Of a stretch of 64,000 nt of DNA, positions 13,545-27,500 are shown piece by piece. The translations under genes and the position numbers were made by a program. Each line of letters starts with the position of its first letter. The stretch's first letter is position 1. Under the pieces are notes generated by a model. The model was not told where the DNA came from, searched no databases, and saw nothing but the letters and a program-made list of their open reading frames with translations. The stretch is from assembly GCA_035578905.1 (NCBI GenBank), contig JAQJVL010002743.1, forward strand, positions 19,062 through 83,061. Reading direction: 5' to 3'. Source of the DNA: Stictocephala bisonia. Its lineage: Eukaryota > Arthropoda > Insecta > Hemiptera > Membracidae.

Positions 13545-13698
13545 CTATTCAGGTGGTGGCCAGACGTCCATTTTTGGAATTTGTTTAGGATTGGGCTTAT
13601 CACACATCAGTTTAGGGCAGCAACGTGGGAACTGGTGCTTCAGATCGGTAGGCGTAAGCCAACATCCAGTGTTAGGATTAATTGAGTAAATTCCACAA
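13545..13698 (-). CDS. SVWC (Vago-like) secreted protein gene, terminal coding exon
   Basis: This exon is too short for ordinary ORF calling. Read on the minus strand after an AG acceptor at 13,699-13,700, it has one base completing a split codon, then 50 residues and a TAG stop. The peptide contains CGIYSINPNTGC, then FPRCCPKLMC, and ends MDVWPPPE. The pattern C-x10-C-x13-CC-x4-C is the C-terminal half of the single-domain von Willebrand factor C family: small secreted arthropod proteins, some induced by virus infection or other stress. The matching upstream exon is at 28,838-28,892. Codon phase agrees across the junction (two bases plus one). The intervening intron would be 15,139 bp and consists almost entirely of 69 bp satellite. 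The acceptor's pyrimidine tract is weak. Family assignment is fairly sure; expression is not shown. Confidence 0.8.
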
Positions 13699-14026
13699 CT
13701 GTTAACATGTTATAAGTTTACTATACTTGATCAATAGATGTACTTGTTTTAGCCTAGGTAACAATTAATAAATGTTCCCTGACTAGCTCTATCACGTAGT
13801 GTTTCATTTGTCGACTATATAGAAAATACCATTGGCATAAACGTACTTACTTAAAACAAATTGAAGGTAATCCTTGTTCAAGTAATTGAGAATCATTACA
13901 TGCCTTTTTCAAGGAATGATGATTGTGTTACGAAAGTGACTTGTATCAGTGTTTGTACTAAATGAAATCTCAAAATCGTGGAATTATACATTCTTTATAT
14001 GTAATATTTGCTCAATCATAGAACAT
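13699..14026. other. Unique intronic sequence
   Basis: AT-rich sequence between the SVWC terminal exon and the 69 bp satellite. No further exon with SVWC character was found. A GTAAGTA donor-like site on the minus strand near 13,845 has no convincing coding sequence in front of it. Confidence 0.4.
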
Positions 14027-16445
14027 TTTTGGCATGCTTGGTTTGGTTATTAGTGTTTATAAAGACCATTACTGTGTCCTGACAGATGTATATATTTTGG
14101 CATGCTTGGTTTAGTTATTAGTGTTTATAAAGACCATTACTGTGTCCTGACGGATGTATATATTTTGGGCATGCTTGGTTTGGTTATTAGTGTTTATAAA
14201 GACCATTACTGTGTCCTGACGGATGTATATATTTAGGCATGCTTGGTTTGGTTATTAGTGTTTATAAACACCATTACTTTGTCCTGACGGATGTATATAT
14301 TTTGGCATGCTTGGTTTGGTTATTAGTGTTTATAAAGACCTTTACTTTGTCCTGACAGATGTATATATTTTGAATATGCTTGGTTTGGTTATTAGTGTTT
14401 ATAAACACCATTACTTTGTCCTGACGGATGTATATATTTTGGGTATGCTTGGTTTGGTTATTAGTGTTTATAAAGACCATTACTTTGTCCTGATGGATGT
14501 ATATATTTTGGCATGCTTGGTTTGGTTATTAGTGTTTATAAAGACCATTACTTTGTCCTGACGGAAGTATATATTTTGGCATGCTTGGTTTGGTTATTAG
14601 TGTTTGTAAACACCATTACTTTGTCCTGAGGGATGTATATATTTTGCCATGCTTGGTTTGGTTATTAGTGTTTATAAAGACCATTACTTTGTCCTGACAG
14701 ATGTATATATTTTGGGTATGCTTGGTTTGGTTATTAGTGTTTATAAAGACAATTAATGTGTCCTGACGGATGTATATATTTTTAGTATGCTTGGTTTAGT
14801 TATTAGTGTTTATAAAGACCATTACTGTGTCCTGACGGATGTATATATTTTGGGTATGCTTGGTTTGGTTATTAGTGTTTATAAAGACCATTACTGTGTC
14901 CTGATGGATGTATATATTTTGGGTATGCTTGGTTTGGTTTTTAGTGTTTATAAAGACCATTACTGTGTCCTGATGGATGTATATATTTTGGGTATGCTTG
15001 GTTTGCTTATTAGTGTTTATAAAGACCATTACTGTGTCCTGACGGATGTATATATTTTGGGTATGCTTGGTTTGGTTATTAGTGTTTATAAAGACCATTA
15101 CTGTGTCCTGACGGATGTATATATTTTGGGTATGCTTGGTTTGGTTATTAGTGGTTATAAAGACTATTACTGTGTCCTGACGGATGTATATATTTTGGGT
15201 ATGCTTGGTTTGGTTATTAGTGTTTATAAAGACCATTACTGTGTCCTGACGGATTTATATATTTTGGGTATGCTTGGTTTGGTTATTAGTGTTTATAGAG
15301 ACCATTACTGTGTCCTGACGGATGTATATATTTTGGGTATGCTTAGTTTGGTTATTAGTGTTTATAAAGACCATTACTGTGTCCTAACGGATGTATATAT
15401 TTTGGGTATGCTTGGTTTGGTTATTAGTGTTTATAAAGACCATTACTGTGTCCTGACGGATGTATATATTTTGGGCATGCTTGGTTTGGTTATTAGTGTT
15501 TATAAAGACCATTACTTTGTCCTGACGGATGTATATATTTTGACATGCTTGGTTTGGTTATTAGTGTTTATAAAGACCATTACTGTGTCCTGACGGATGT
15601 ATATATTTTGGGTATGCTTGGTTTGGTTATTAGTGTTTATAAAGACCATTACTGTGTCCTGACGGATGTATATATTTTGGATATGCTTGGTTTGGTTATT
15701 AGTGTTTATAAAGACCATTACTGTGTCCTGACGGATGTATATATTTTGGGTATGCTTGGTTTGGTTATTAGTGTTTATGAAGACTATTACTTTGTCCTGA
15801 AGGATGTATATATTTTGGTATGCTTGGTTTGGTTATTAGTGTTTATAAAGACCATTACTGTGTCCTGACGGATGTATATATTTTGGGTATGCTTGGTTTG
15901 GTTATTAGTGTTTATAAAGACCATTACTGTGTCCTGACAGATGTATATATTTTGGGTATGCTTGGTTTGGTTATTAGTGTTTATAAAGACCATTACTGTG
16001 TCCTGACGGATGTATATATTTTGGGTATGCTTGGTTTGGTTATTAGTGTTTATAAAGACCATTACTGTGTCCTGACGGATGTATATATTTTGGGTATGCT
16101 TGGTTTAGTTATTAGTGTTTATAAAGACCATTACTGTGTCCTGACGGATGTATATATTTTGGGTATGCTTGGTTTGGTTATTAGTGTTTATAAAGACTAT
16201 TACTGTGTCCTGACGGATGTATATATTTTGGGTATGCTTGGTTTGGTTATTAGTGTTTATAAAGACTATTACTTTGTCCTGAAGGATGTATATATTTTGG
16301 TATGCTTGGTTTGGTTATTAGTGTTTATAAAGACCATTACTGTGTCCTGACGGATGTATATATTTTGGGTATGCTTGGTTTGGTTATTAGTGTTTATAAA
16401 GACCATTACTGTGTCCTGACGGATGTAATATATTTTGGGTATGCT
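14027..16445. repeat. Satellite B: 69 bp tandem repeat, diverged block
   Basis: About 35 head-to-tail monomers of 69 bp (some 68 bp) containing GCTTGGTTTGGTTATTAGTG, TTTATAAAGACCATTACTG and TGTCCTGACGGATGTATATA. Copies at the left edge differ by several substitutions (TTTGTCC for TGTGTCC, AACACC for AAGACC) and become more uniform to the right. Because 69 is a multiple of three and the consensus lacks stops in one frame per strand, long apparent ORFs arise on both strands. Confidence 0.95.
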
Positions 16446-17480
16446 TGGTTTGGTTATTATTTATTGTATAAAAAATTTATTTTCGGGTTGTTTTTTTAGG
16501 GATGCTTTTTAAGGATTACTGTTTAAATGTATTATTTTGTTGGGGTTATTATTTTTAGCTTTGTTTTTGGTTTTTAAAAATTTTGGTATGCTATGTTTTT
16601 TTATTTTTTTGCCTTATTTTGTTATAAAAATTTTTTGTTAACGGGTTTTTATTTTGGGGATAAGACCTTTTGGTTTTAAGATTTAAATTATGTTTCCCCG
16701 GTTTTTATTTTGGTTTTAAAATTTTTTTTTGAATTTTTAAAAATTTGTTCCCGGTTATTATTTTTATGTCATTATTTGGGGGTATAGAAAGTTCCTTGTT
16801 GGTATTTTTTAAGCCTTATGGTCTGGTTTATTTTTATCTTGGGGGTTTTGTTGTATAAATACTTTTTTGGTTTTTGTTTTAATTTTTTTAAACATTAGTG
16901 GTTTAGTTTAAATAAATTTTGGTCCCCGGTTTTATATTTTTATGCTTTATTTGTTTTAAAAATTAAGTTTAGATGATTTTTTTTAGGGGTTTTATCCTTA
17001 ATTGTTTAAAAAAAATTCTTTTTAAGGATGATGTTTTTGGTATTTGGTTTATGTTTTTTCTATGTTTAAATATTTTGGCCTGCTTTTATATTTGGGTATT
17101 TTGTTATTTGTTGAGAATTACTTTCCGACTGTTGTTTTTGGTGTTGTACCCTTATTTGTTTTTTAGGACAATATTTTTTCTTGGGTTATATTTTTGCCAT
17201 TCTTTGGTTTTATTTATAAAGAATTTTGGTGGGTTTTTTATTATTGGTATTTTTTTATTTGTTAGGGAAATTTCTTGCCTTGGGGATGGTTATTTTTTTG
17301 TAAAATTTTTTTTTTTAGGGTTTATAAGCCTTCTTGGTTTGGTTTATTTTAAAACCTTATTGTTTAAGTGTATAATTTGTGTCCCGACGGTGTTTTTTGT
17401 TTTTTTAAGAAATTTTGTTTAAGAATTATTTTTTTTGCGTTTTTATTTTTGGTTTTTTATAGGAAAAAAGACCATACTGT
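16446..17480. repeat. Satellite B, corrupted stretch with inflated T runs
   Basis: Fragments such as GGTATGCT, GGTTATTATTT and GTCCCGACGG show this is still satellite B. It is distorted by expanded T and G runs and substitutions. The 149-codon plus-strand frame at 16,973-17,422 is Phe/Leu/Ile-rich only because of the T runs. The flanking copies on both sides are near-consensus, which suggests a locally unpolished consensus rather than ancient decay. Confidence 0.7.
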
Positions 17481-18845
17481 GTCCTGACGGATGTATATAT
17501 TTTGGGGTATGCTTGGTTCTGGTTATTAGTGTTTTATAAAGACCATTACTGTGTCCTGACGGATGTATATATTTTGGGTATGCTTGGTTTGGTTATTAGT
17601 GTTTATAAAGACCATTACTGTGTCCTGACGGATGTATATATTTTGGGTATGCTTGGTTTGGTTATTAGTGTTTATAAAGACCATTACTGTGTCCTGACGG
17701 ATGTATATATTTTGGGTATGCTTGGTTTGGTTATTAGTGTTTATAAAGACCATTACTGTGTCCTGACGGATGTATATATTTTGGGTATGCTTGGTTTGGT
17801 TATTAGTGTTTATAAAGACCATTACTGTGTCCTGACGGATGTATATATTTTGGGTATGCTTGGTTTGGTTATTAGTGTTTATAAAGACCATTACTGTGTC
17901 CTGACGGATGTATATATTTTGGGTATGCTTGGTTTGGTTATTAGTGTTTATAAAGACCATTACTGTGTCCTGACGGATGTATATATTTTGGGTATGCTTG
18001 GTTTGGTTATTAGTGTTTATAAAGACCATTACTGTGTCCTGACGGATGTATATATTTTGGGTATGCTTGGTTTGGTTATTAGTGTTTATAAAGACCATTA
18101 CTGTGTCCTGACGGATGTATATATTTTGGGTATGCTTGGTTAGGTTATTAGTGTTTATAAAGACCATTACTGTGTCCTGACGGATGTATATATTTTGGGT
18201 ATGCTTGGTTTGGTTATTAGTGTTTATAGAGACCATTACTGTGTCCTGACGGGTGTATATATTTTAGGTATGCTTGGTATGGTTATTAGTGTTTATAAAG
18301 ACATTACTGTGTCCTGACGGATGTATATATTTTGGGTATGCTTGGTTTGGTTATTAGTGTTTATAAAGACCATTACTGTGTCCTGACGGATGTATATATT
18401 TTGGGTATGCTTGGTTTGGTTATTAGTGTTTATAAAGACCATTACTGTGTCCTGACGGATGTATATATTTTGGGTATGCTTTTGTTTGGTTATTAGTGTT
18501 TATAAAGACCATTACTGTGTCCTGACGGATGTATATATTTTGGGTATGCTTGGTTTGGTTATTAGTGTTTATAAAGACCATTACTGTGTCCTGACGGACG
18601 TATATATTTTGGCATGCTTGGTTTGGTTATTAGTGTTTATAAAGACCATTATCGTGTCCTGACGGATATATATATTTTGGCATGCTTGGTTTGTTATTAG
18701 TGTTTATAAAAGACCATTCACTGTGTCCTAACGGATGTATATATTTTGGGTATGCTTGTTTGGTTATTAGTGTTTATTAAGACTATTACTGTTTCCTGAG
18801 GATGTATATATTTTGGGTATGCTTGGTTTGGTTATTAGTGTTTAT
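17481..18845. repeat. Satellite B, near-consensus block
   Basis: About 19-20 copies of the 69 bp monomer, many apparently identical from 17,560 to 18,140. Small indels and substitutions increase towards 18,845, where the sequence enters a deletion-ridden stretch. Confidence 0.9.
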
Positions 18846-21550
18846 AAGACCATACTTTCTACATGTTAATTGATCTTTTTTTATTTTTAAAACATTACGT
18901 CCTACGTTAATTGGACTTTTTGTATAGGTTTAAAAACATTACTTCCTGACGATGTATAATTTTGGATCTTGTTGTTATTATGTTTATAAAACCATACTGT
19001 CCTGACGATGTATATTTTGTAGCTTTTGGTTATTGTTTAAAAGAATTACGTTCCTACGATTAATTTTGTAGCTTGGTTTGTTATATTTATAAGATTACTT
19101 GCCTGAATGTATATTTGTACTTGTTTGTTATTATGTTTATAAAGACATTACGTCCGAGATTATATATTGTATCTTGTTTGTATAGTGTTTAAGACCATAC
19201 CGTCCTACGATATAATATGGTATCGTTTTATTAGTTTATAAAGACCATACTGTTCCTGACATTATATAATTGTATCTGTTGTTATTTGTTAAACATACTG
19301 TTCTGAGATGTAATTTGGACTTGTTGGTATTAGTTTTATAAAAGACCATTACGTGTCCTACGATTATGATTTGGGTACTTTTTGTTATAGTTTAAAACCA
19401 TACGTGTCCAGACGGATATATTGTATCTGTTGTATTATGTTTATAACATTACGTTCCTGACGGATGTATATATTTTGGTATTGTTTGTTATATGTTATAA
19501 AGACATTACTGTGCCTGACGGAGATATATTTTATCTGTTTGTTGTGTTTATAAAACCATTACGTCACGATGTATATTTTTGTGCTTGGTTGTATTAGTTT
19601 ATAAAACCATACTGTCCTGACGGAGTTATTTTTGATTGTTGTTATAGTTTTAAAACCTACTGTCTACGAAATATTTGATGCTTGTTGTTATAGTGTTTAA
19701 GACATTACTTTGTCCTACGATGTATATATTTTGGAAGCTTGTTGTTTTATGTTATAAACATTACTTGTCCACGGATGTATATTTTGTATCGGTTGGTATT
19801 AGTTTTATAAGACATACTTTCCGACGGAGTAAATATTTTGGTATCTTTTGGTTTTATTTTATAAAGACCATTACGTGTCCTAGATATATATTTTGGTATG
19901 CTTGTTTTATGGTTTAAAGACATTCTGTCCTGACGAGTAATATTTGATGCTTGTTTGTTATAGTTTTATAAACATTACTGTGTCCTGGGTTATATTGTAG
20001 CTTGTTTTATATGTTTATAAAACTTATTGTCTGACGATATAATTTTGTAGCTGTTGTATAGTGTTTATAAAGACATACTTGTCCTCGATGATAATTTGGA
20101 TCTTTGGTATATGTTAAAAAACATAGTGCCGAATGTATAATTTGTCTGTTTGTTATTATGTTATAAAACCATATTTCCTGACATGTTAATTTGGATCTTT
20201 TGGTATTAGGTTTAAAAACATTATGTGTCGAATTTATATTTGACTTTTGTTATAGTTTAAAGACCATTACTGTCCTAGAGAAATTTTGGGTACTGTTTGT
20301 ATTAGTGTTTTAAAACCATTACTGTCTACGTTAATATTTGGATGCTGTTGTTATATGTTATAAAGACCATATTCCGACGGAGTATATATTTGATGCTTGT
20401 TTGTTATTAGTTTTTAAAAACCATACTGTCCACGGATTATATATTTTTATGCTTGTTGGTTATTAGTGTATAAAACCATACTTGCCTGACGATATATTTT
20501 TGGATCTTGGTTGTTAAGTGTTATAAACCATTACGGTCTACATTTATATTTTGGAGCTTGTTGGTATGTGTTAAAAACATACGTCTACATTATATTTTTA
20601 CTTTGGTTTTATGTTTATAAACCATTACTTCCGAGATATAATTTGGTATCTTTTGTTATTATGTTTAAAAACCATTCTGTGCGCGAAATATTTTGGATGC
20701 TTGTTTGTATTGGTTATAAAACCATACTCTACGATGATATATTTGGTACTTGTTGGTTATATGTTTAAAAGACATTACTTTCTAGATGTATATATTGGTA
20801 TGCTTTTGGTATTTTATAAGACATACTGGTCCTAGAGTAATTGGAGCTTTTGTATATGTTAAAAAGACATACTGCCACGATTATATATTTTGGATCTTGG
20901 TTTGTTATTAGTTTATAAGCTTACTGTCCTACGAGTATATATTTGGATCTGTTGTATTGTGTTTATAAGACATTATGTCGATAAATTGGATCTTGGTTTT
21001 TATTAGTTTAAAACATTCTTCCTGGATTAAATTTGGACTTGTTTGGTTAATGTTTATAAATTTACTGTTCTACGGTGAAATATTGGTATCTTGTTGGTTT
21101 AGTTTAAAACCATTACGTGTCCTACGATATATTTGGATGCTTTTATAGTTATAGACATACTGTTCTGAGATATATATTTTGGGTCTTGGTCTGTTATAGT
21201 TTATAACCATTACTGTTCCTGACGATTATATATTTGTTGCTTGTTTTATTAGTGTTAAAAGACATACTGTTCCTGACGGATTTATTTGGATGCTTGTTGG
21301 TTATTATGTTTAAAGACTTACTTGTCCTCAATTATAATTGTATCTTGGTTGTTATTAGTTTTATAAACACTACTTCCTACGGATGAATATTTGTTGCTGT
21401 TGTATAGTGTTATAAAACCATACTTGTCCTAGTGATATAATTGAGCTTGGTTTTATAGTTTTATAAGACAACTGCTGACGATGATAATTGGCAGCTTGTT
21501 TGGTATAGTTTTTAAACATACTTTGTCCTGAGTTATTATTGATGCTTGTT
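18846..21550. repeat. Satellite B, stretch with dense single-base deletions
   Basis: Every monomer is recognisable (AAGACCATTAC becomes AAACCATAC or GACATTAC; CTGACGGATG becomes CTACGATG), but several bases per monomer are missing, mostly as single-base deletions. The pattern differs from the T-inflated stretch at 16,446-17,480. It looks like raw deletion-biased long-read sequence used to bridge the array. The true copy number is therefore uncertain. Confidence 0.75.
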
Positions 21551-24500
21551 GGTTTAGTAGTATTTTATAAAGACCATTACTGTGTCCTGACGGATGTATA
21601 ATTTTTGGTATGAATGCTTTGGTTTATTAGTGATTATAAAGCACCATTACTGTGTCCTGACGTGATGTATATTTTTGGGCATGCTTGTGGTTTTGTTATT
21701 CGTGTTTCTATAATAGACCTATTACTGTAGTCTGACGGATGTATATATTTAGGGTATGCTTGGTTTGGTTATTAGTGTTTATAAGACCATTACTTGTGTC
21801 CTGACGGATGTATATATTTTGGTATGCTTGGTTTGGTTATTAGTGTTTATAAAGACCATTACTGTGTCCTGACGGATGTATATATTTTGGGTATGCTTGG
21901 TTTGGTTATTAGTGTTTATAAAGACCATTACTGTGTCCTGACGGATGTATATATTTTGGGTATGCTTGGTTTGGTTATTAGTGTTTATAAAGACCATTAC
22001 TGTGTCCTGACGGATGTATATATTTTGGGTATGCTTGGTTTGGTTATTAGTGTTTATAAAGACCATTACTGTGTCCTGACGGATGTATATATTTTGGGTA
22101 TGCTTGGTTTGGTTATTAGTGTTTATAAAGACCATTACTGTGTCCTGACGGATGTATATATTTTGGGTATGCTTGGTTTGGTTATTAGTGTTTATAAAGA
22201 CCATTACTGTGTCCTGACGGATGTATATATTTTGGGTATGCTTGGTTTGGTTATTAGTGTTTATAAAGACCATTACTGTGTCCTGACGGATGTATATATT
22301 TTGGGTATGCTTGGTTTGGTTATTAGTGTTTATAAAGACCATTACTGTGTCCTGACGGATGTATATATTTTGGGTATGCTTGGTTTGGTTATTAGTGTTT
22401 ATAAAGACCATTACTGTGTCCTGACGGATGTATATATTTTGGGTATGCTTGGTTTGGTTATTAGTGTTTATAAAGACCATTACTGTGTCCTGACGGATGT
22501 ATATATTTTGGGTATGCTTGGTTTGGTTATTAGTGTTTATAAAGACCATTACTGTGTCCTGACGGATGTATATATTTTGGTATGCTTGGTTTGGTTATTA
22601 GTGTTTATAAAGACCATTACTGTGTCCTGACGGATGTATATATTTTGGGTATGCTTGGTTTGGTTATTAGTGTTTATAAAGACCATTACTGTGTCCTGAC
22701 GGATGTATATATTTTGGGTATGCTTGGTTTGGTTATTAGTGTTTATAAAGACCATTACTGTGTCCTGACGGATGTATATATTTTGGGTATGCTTGGTTTG
22801 GTTATTAGTGTTTATAAAGACCATTACTGTGTCCTGACGGATGTATATATTTTGGGTATGCTTGGTTTGGTTATTAGTGTTTATAAAGACCATTACTGTG
22901 TCCTGACGGATGTATATATTTTGGGTATGCTTGGTTTGGTTATTAGTGTTTATAAAGACCATTACTGTGTCCTGACGGATGTATATATTTTGGGTATGCT
23001 TGGTTTGGTTATTAGTGTTTATAAAGACCATTACTGTGTCCTGACGGATGTATATATTTTGGGTATGCTTGGTTTGGTTATTAGTGTTTATAATGACCAT
23101 TCCTGTGTCCTAACGGATGTATATATTTTGGGTATGCTTGGTTTGGTTATTAGTGTTTATTAAGTCTATTACTGTTTCCTGACGGATGTATATATTTTAA
23201 GTATGCTTGGTTTGGTTATTAGTGTTTATAAAGACAATTACATTGTCCTGACGGATGTATATATTTTGGGTATGCTTGGTTTGGTTATTAGTGTTTATAA
23301 AGACCATTACTGTGTCCTGACGGATGTATATATTTTGGGTATGCTTGGTTTGGTTATTAGTGTTTATAAAGACCATTACTGTGTCCTGACGGATGTATAT
23401 ATTTTGGGTATGCTTGGTTTGGTTATTAGTGTTTATAAAGACCATTACTGTGTCCTGACGGATGTATATATTTTGGGTATGCTTGGTTTGGTTATTAGTG
23501 TTTATAAAGACCATTACTGTGTCCTGACGGATGTATATATTTTGGGTATGCTTGGTTTGGTTATTAGTGTTTATAAAGACCATTACTGTGTCCTGACGGA
23601 TGTATATATTTTGGGTATGCTTGGTTTGGTTATTAGTGTTTATAAAGACCATTACTGTGTCCTGACGGATGTATATATTTTGGGTATGCTTGGTTTGGTT
23701 ATTAGTGTTTATAAGACCATTTACTGTGTCCTGACGGATGTATATATTTTGGTATGCTTTGGTTTGGTTATTAGTGTTTATAAAGACCATTACTGTGTCC
23801 TGACGGATGTATATATTTTGGGTATGCTTGGTTTGGTTATTAGTGTTTATAAAGACCATTACTGTGTCCTGACGGATGTATATATTTTGGCATGCTTGGT
23901 TTGGTTATTAGTGTTTATAAAGACCATTACTGTGTCCTGACGGATGTATATATTTTGGGTATGCTTGGTTTGGTTATTAGTGTTTATAAAGACCATTACT
24001 GTGTCCTGACGGATGTATATATTTTGGGTATGCTTGGTTTGGTTATTAGTGTTTATAAAGACCATTACTGTGTCCTGAAGATGTATATATTTTGGGTATG
24101 CTTGGTTTGGTTATTAGTGTTTACAAAGACCATTACTGTGTCCTGACGGATGTATATATTTTGGGTATGCTTGGTTTGGTTATTAGTGTTTATAAAGACC
24201 ATTACTGTGTCCTGACGGATGTATATATTTTGGGTATGCTTGTTTTTGTTATTAGTGTTTATAAAGACCATTACTGTGTCCTGACGGATGTATATATTTT
24301 GGGTATGCTTGGTTTGGTTATTAGTGTTTATAAAGACCATTACTGTGTCCTGACGGATGTATATATTTTGGGTATGCTTGGTTTGGTTATTAGTGTTTAT
24401 AAAGACCATTACTGTGTCCTGACGGATGTATATATTTTGGGTATGCTTGGTTTGGTTATTAGTGTTTATAAAGACCATTACTGTGTCCTGACGGATGTAT

Positions 24501-27500
24501 ATATTTTGGGTATGCTTGGTTTGGTTATTAGTGTTTATAAAGACCATTACTGTGTCCTGACGGATGTATATATTTTGGGTATGCTTGGTTTGGTTATTAG
24601 TGTTTATAAAGACCATTACTGTGTCCTGACGGATGTATATATTTTGGGTATGCTTGGTTTGGTTATTAGTGTTTATAAAGACCATTACTGTGTCCTGACG
24701 GATGTATATATTTTGGTATGCTTGGTTTGGTTATTAGTGTTTATAAAGACCATTACTGTGTCCTGACGGATGTATATATTTTGGGTATGCTTGGTTTGGT
24801 TATTAGTGTTTATAAAGACCATTACTGTGTCCTGACGGATGTATATATTTTGGGTATGCTTGGTTTGGTTATTAGTGTTTATAAAGACCATTACTGTGTC
24901 CTGACGGATGTATATATTTTGGGTATGCTTGGTTTGGTTATTAGTGTTTATAAAGACCATTACTGTGTCCTGACGGATGTATATATTTTGGGTATGCTTG
25001 GTTTGGTTATTAGTGTTTATAAAGACCATTACTGTGTCCTGACGGATGTATATATTTTGGGTATGCTTGGTTTGGTTATTAGTGTTTATAAAGACCATTA
25101 CTGTGTCCTGACGGATGTATATATTTTGGGTATGCTTGGTTTGGTTATTAGTGTTTATAAAGACCATTACTGTGTCCTGACGGATGTATATATTTTGGGT
25201 ATGCTTGGTTTGGTTATTAGTGTTTATAAAGACCATTACTGTGTCCTGACGGATGTATATATTTTGGGTATGCTTGGTTTGGTTATTAGTGTTTATAAAG
25301 ACCATTACTGTGTCCTGACGGATGTATATATTTTGGGTATGCTTGGTTTGGTTATTAGTGTTTATAAAGACCATTACTGTGTCCTGACGGATGTATATAT
25401 TTTGGGTATGCTTGGTTTGGTTATTAGTGTTTATAAAGACCATTACTGTGTCCTGACGGATGTATATATTTTGGGTATGCTTGGTTTGGTTATTAGTGTT
25501 TATAAAGACCATTACTGTGTCCTGACGGATGTATATATTTTGGGTATGCTTGGTTTGGTTATTAGTGTTTATAAAGACCATTACTGTGTCCTGACGGATG
25601 TATATATTTTGGGTATGCTTGGTTTGGTTATTAGTGTTTATAAAGACCATTACTGTGTCCTGACGGATGTATATATTTTGGGTATGCTTGGTTTGGTTAT
25701 TAGTGTTTATAAAGACCATTACTGTGTCCTGACGGATGTATATATTTTGGGTATGCTTGGTTTGGTTATTAGTGTTTATAAAGACCATTACTGTGTCCTG
25801 ACGGATGTATATATTTTGGGTATGCTTGGTTTGGTTATTAGTGTTTATAAAGACCATTACTGTGTCCTGACGGATGTATATATTTTGGGTATGCTTGGTT
25901 TGGTTATTAGTGTTTATAAAGACCATTACTGTGTCCTGACGGATGTATATATTTTGGGTATGCTTGGTTTGGTTATTAGTGTTTATAAAGACCATTACTG
26001 TGTCCTGACGGATGTATATATTTTGGGTATGCTTGGTTTGGTTATTAGTGTTTATAAAGACCATTACTGTGTCCTGACGGATGTATATATTTTGGGTATG
26101 CTTGGTTTGGTTATTAGTGTTTATAAAGACCATTACTGTGTCCTGACGGATGTATATATTTTGGGTATGCTTGGTTTGGTTATTAGTGTTTATAAAGACC
26201 ATTACTGTGTCCTGACGGATGTATATATTTTGGGTATGCTTGGTTTGGTTATTAGTGTTTATAAAGACCATTACTGTGTCCTGACGGATGTATATATTTT
26301 GGGTATGCTTGGTTTGGTTATTAGTGTTTATAAAGACCATTACTGTGTCCTGACGGATGTATATATTTTGGGTATGCTTGGTTTGGTTATTAGTGTTTAT
26401 AAAGACCATTACTGTGTCCTGACGGATGTATATATTTTGGGTATGCTTGGTTTGGTTATTAGTGTTTATAAAGACCATTACTGTGTCCTGACGGATGTAT
26501 ATATTTTGGGTATGCTTGGTTTGGTTATTAGTGTTTATAAAGACCATTACTGTGTCCTGACGGATGTATATATTTTGGGTATGCTTGGTTTGGTTATTAG
26601 TGTTTATAAAGACCATTACTGTGTCCTGACGGATGTATATATTTTGGGTATGCTTGGTTTGGTTATTAGTGTTTATAAAGACCATTACTGTGTCCTGACG
26701 GATGTATATATTTTGGGTATGCTTGGTTTGGTTATTAGTGTTTATAAAGACCATTACTGTGTCCTGACGGATGTATATATTTTGGGTATGCTTGGTTTGG
26801 TTATTAGTGTTTATAAAGACCATTACTGTGTCCTGACGGATGTATATATTTTGGGTATGCTTGGTTTGGTTATTAGTGTTTATAAAGACCATTACTGTGT
26901 CCTGACGGATGTATATATTTTGGGTATGCTTGGTTTGGTTATTAGTGTTTATAAAGACCATTACTGTGTCCTGACGGATGTATATATTTTGGGTATGCTT
27001 GGTTTGGTTATTAGTGTTTATAAAGACCATTACTGTGTCCTGACGGATGTATATATTTTGGGTATGCTTGGTTTGGTTATTAGTGTTTATAAAGACCATT
27101 ACTGTGTCCTGACGGATGTATATATTTTGGGTATGCTTGGTTTGGTTATTAGTGTTTATAAAGACCATTACTGTGTCCTGACGGATGTATATATTTTGGG
27201 TATGCTTGGTTTGGTTATTAGTGTTTATAAAGACCATTACTGTGTCCTGACGGATGTATATATTTTGGGTATGCTTGGTTTGGTTATTAGTGTTTATAAA
27301 GACCATTACTGTGTCCTGACGGATGTATATATTTTGGGTATGCTTGGTTTGGTTATTAGTGTTTATAAAGACCATTACTGTGTCCTGACGGATGTATATA
27401 TTTTGGGTATGCTTGGTTTGGTTATTAGTGTTTATAAAGACCATTACTGTGTCCTGACGGATGTATATATTTTGGGTATGCTTGGTTTGGTTATTAGTGT

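Noticed and set aside
16973..17422. 149-codon hydrophobic ORF resembling a membrane protein
   Set aside because: It lies in corrupted satellite B; the Phe/Leu/Ile content comes from inflated T runs.
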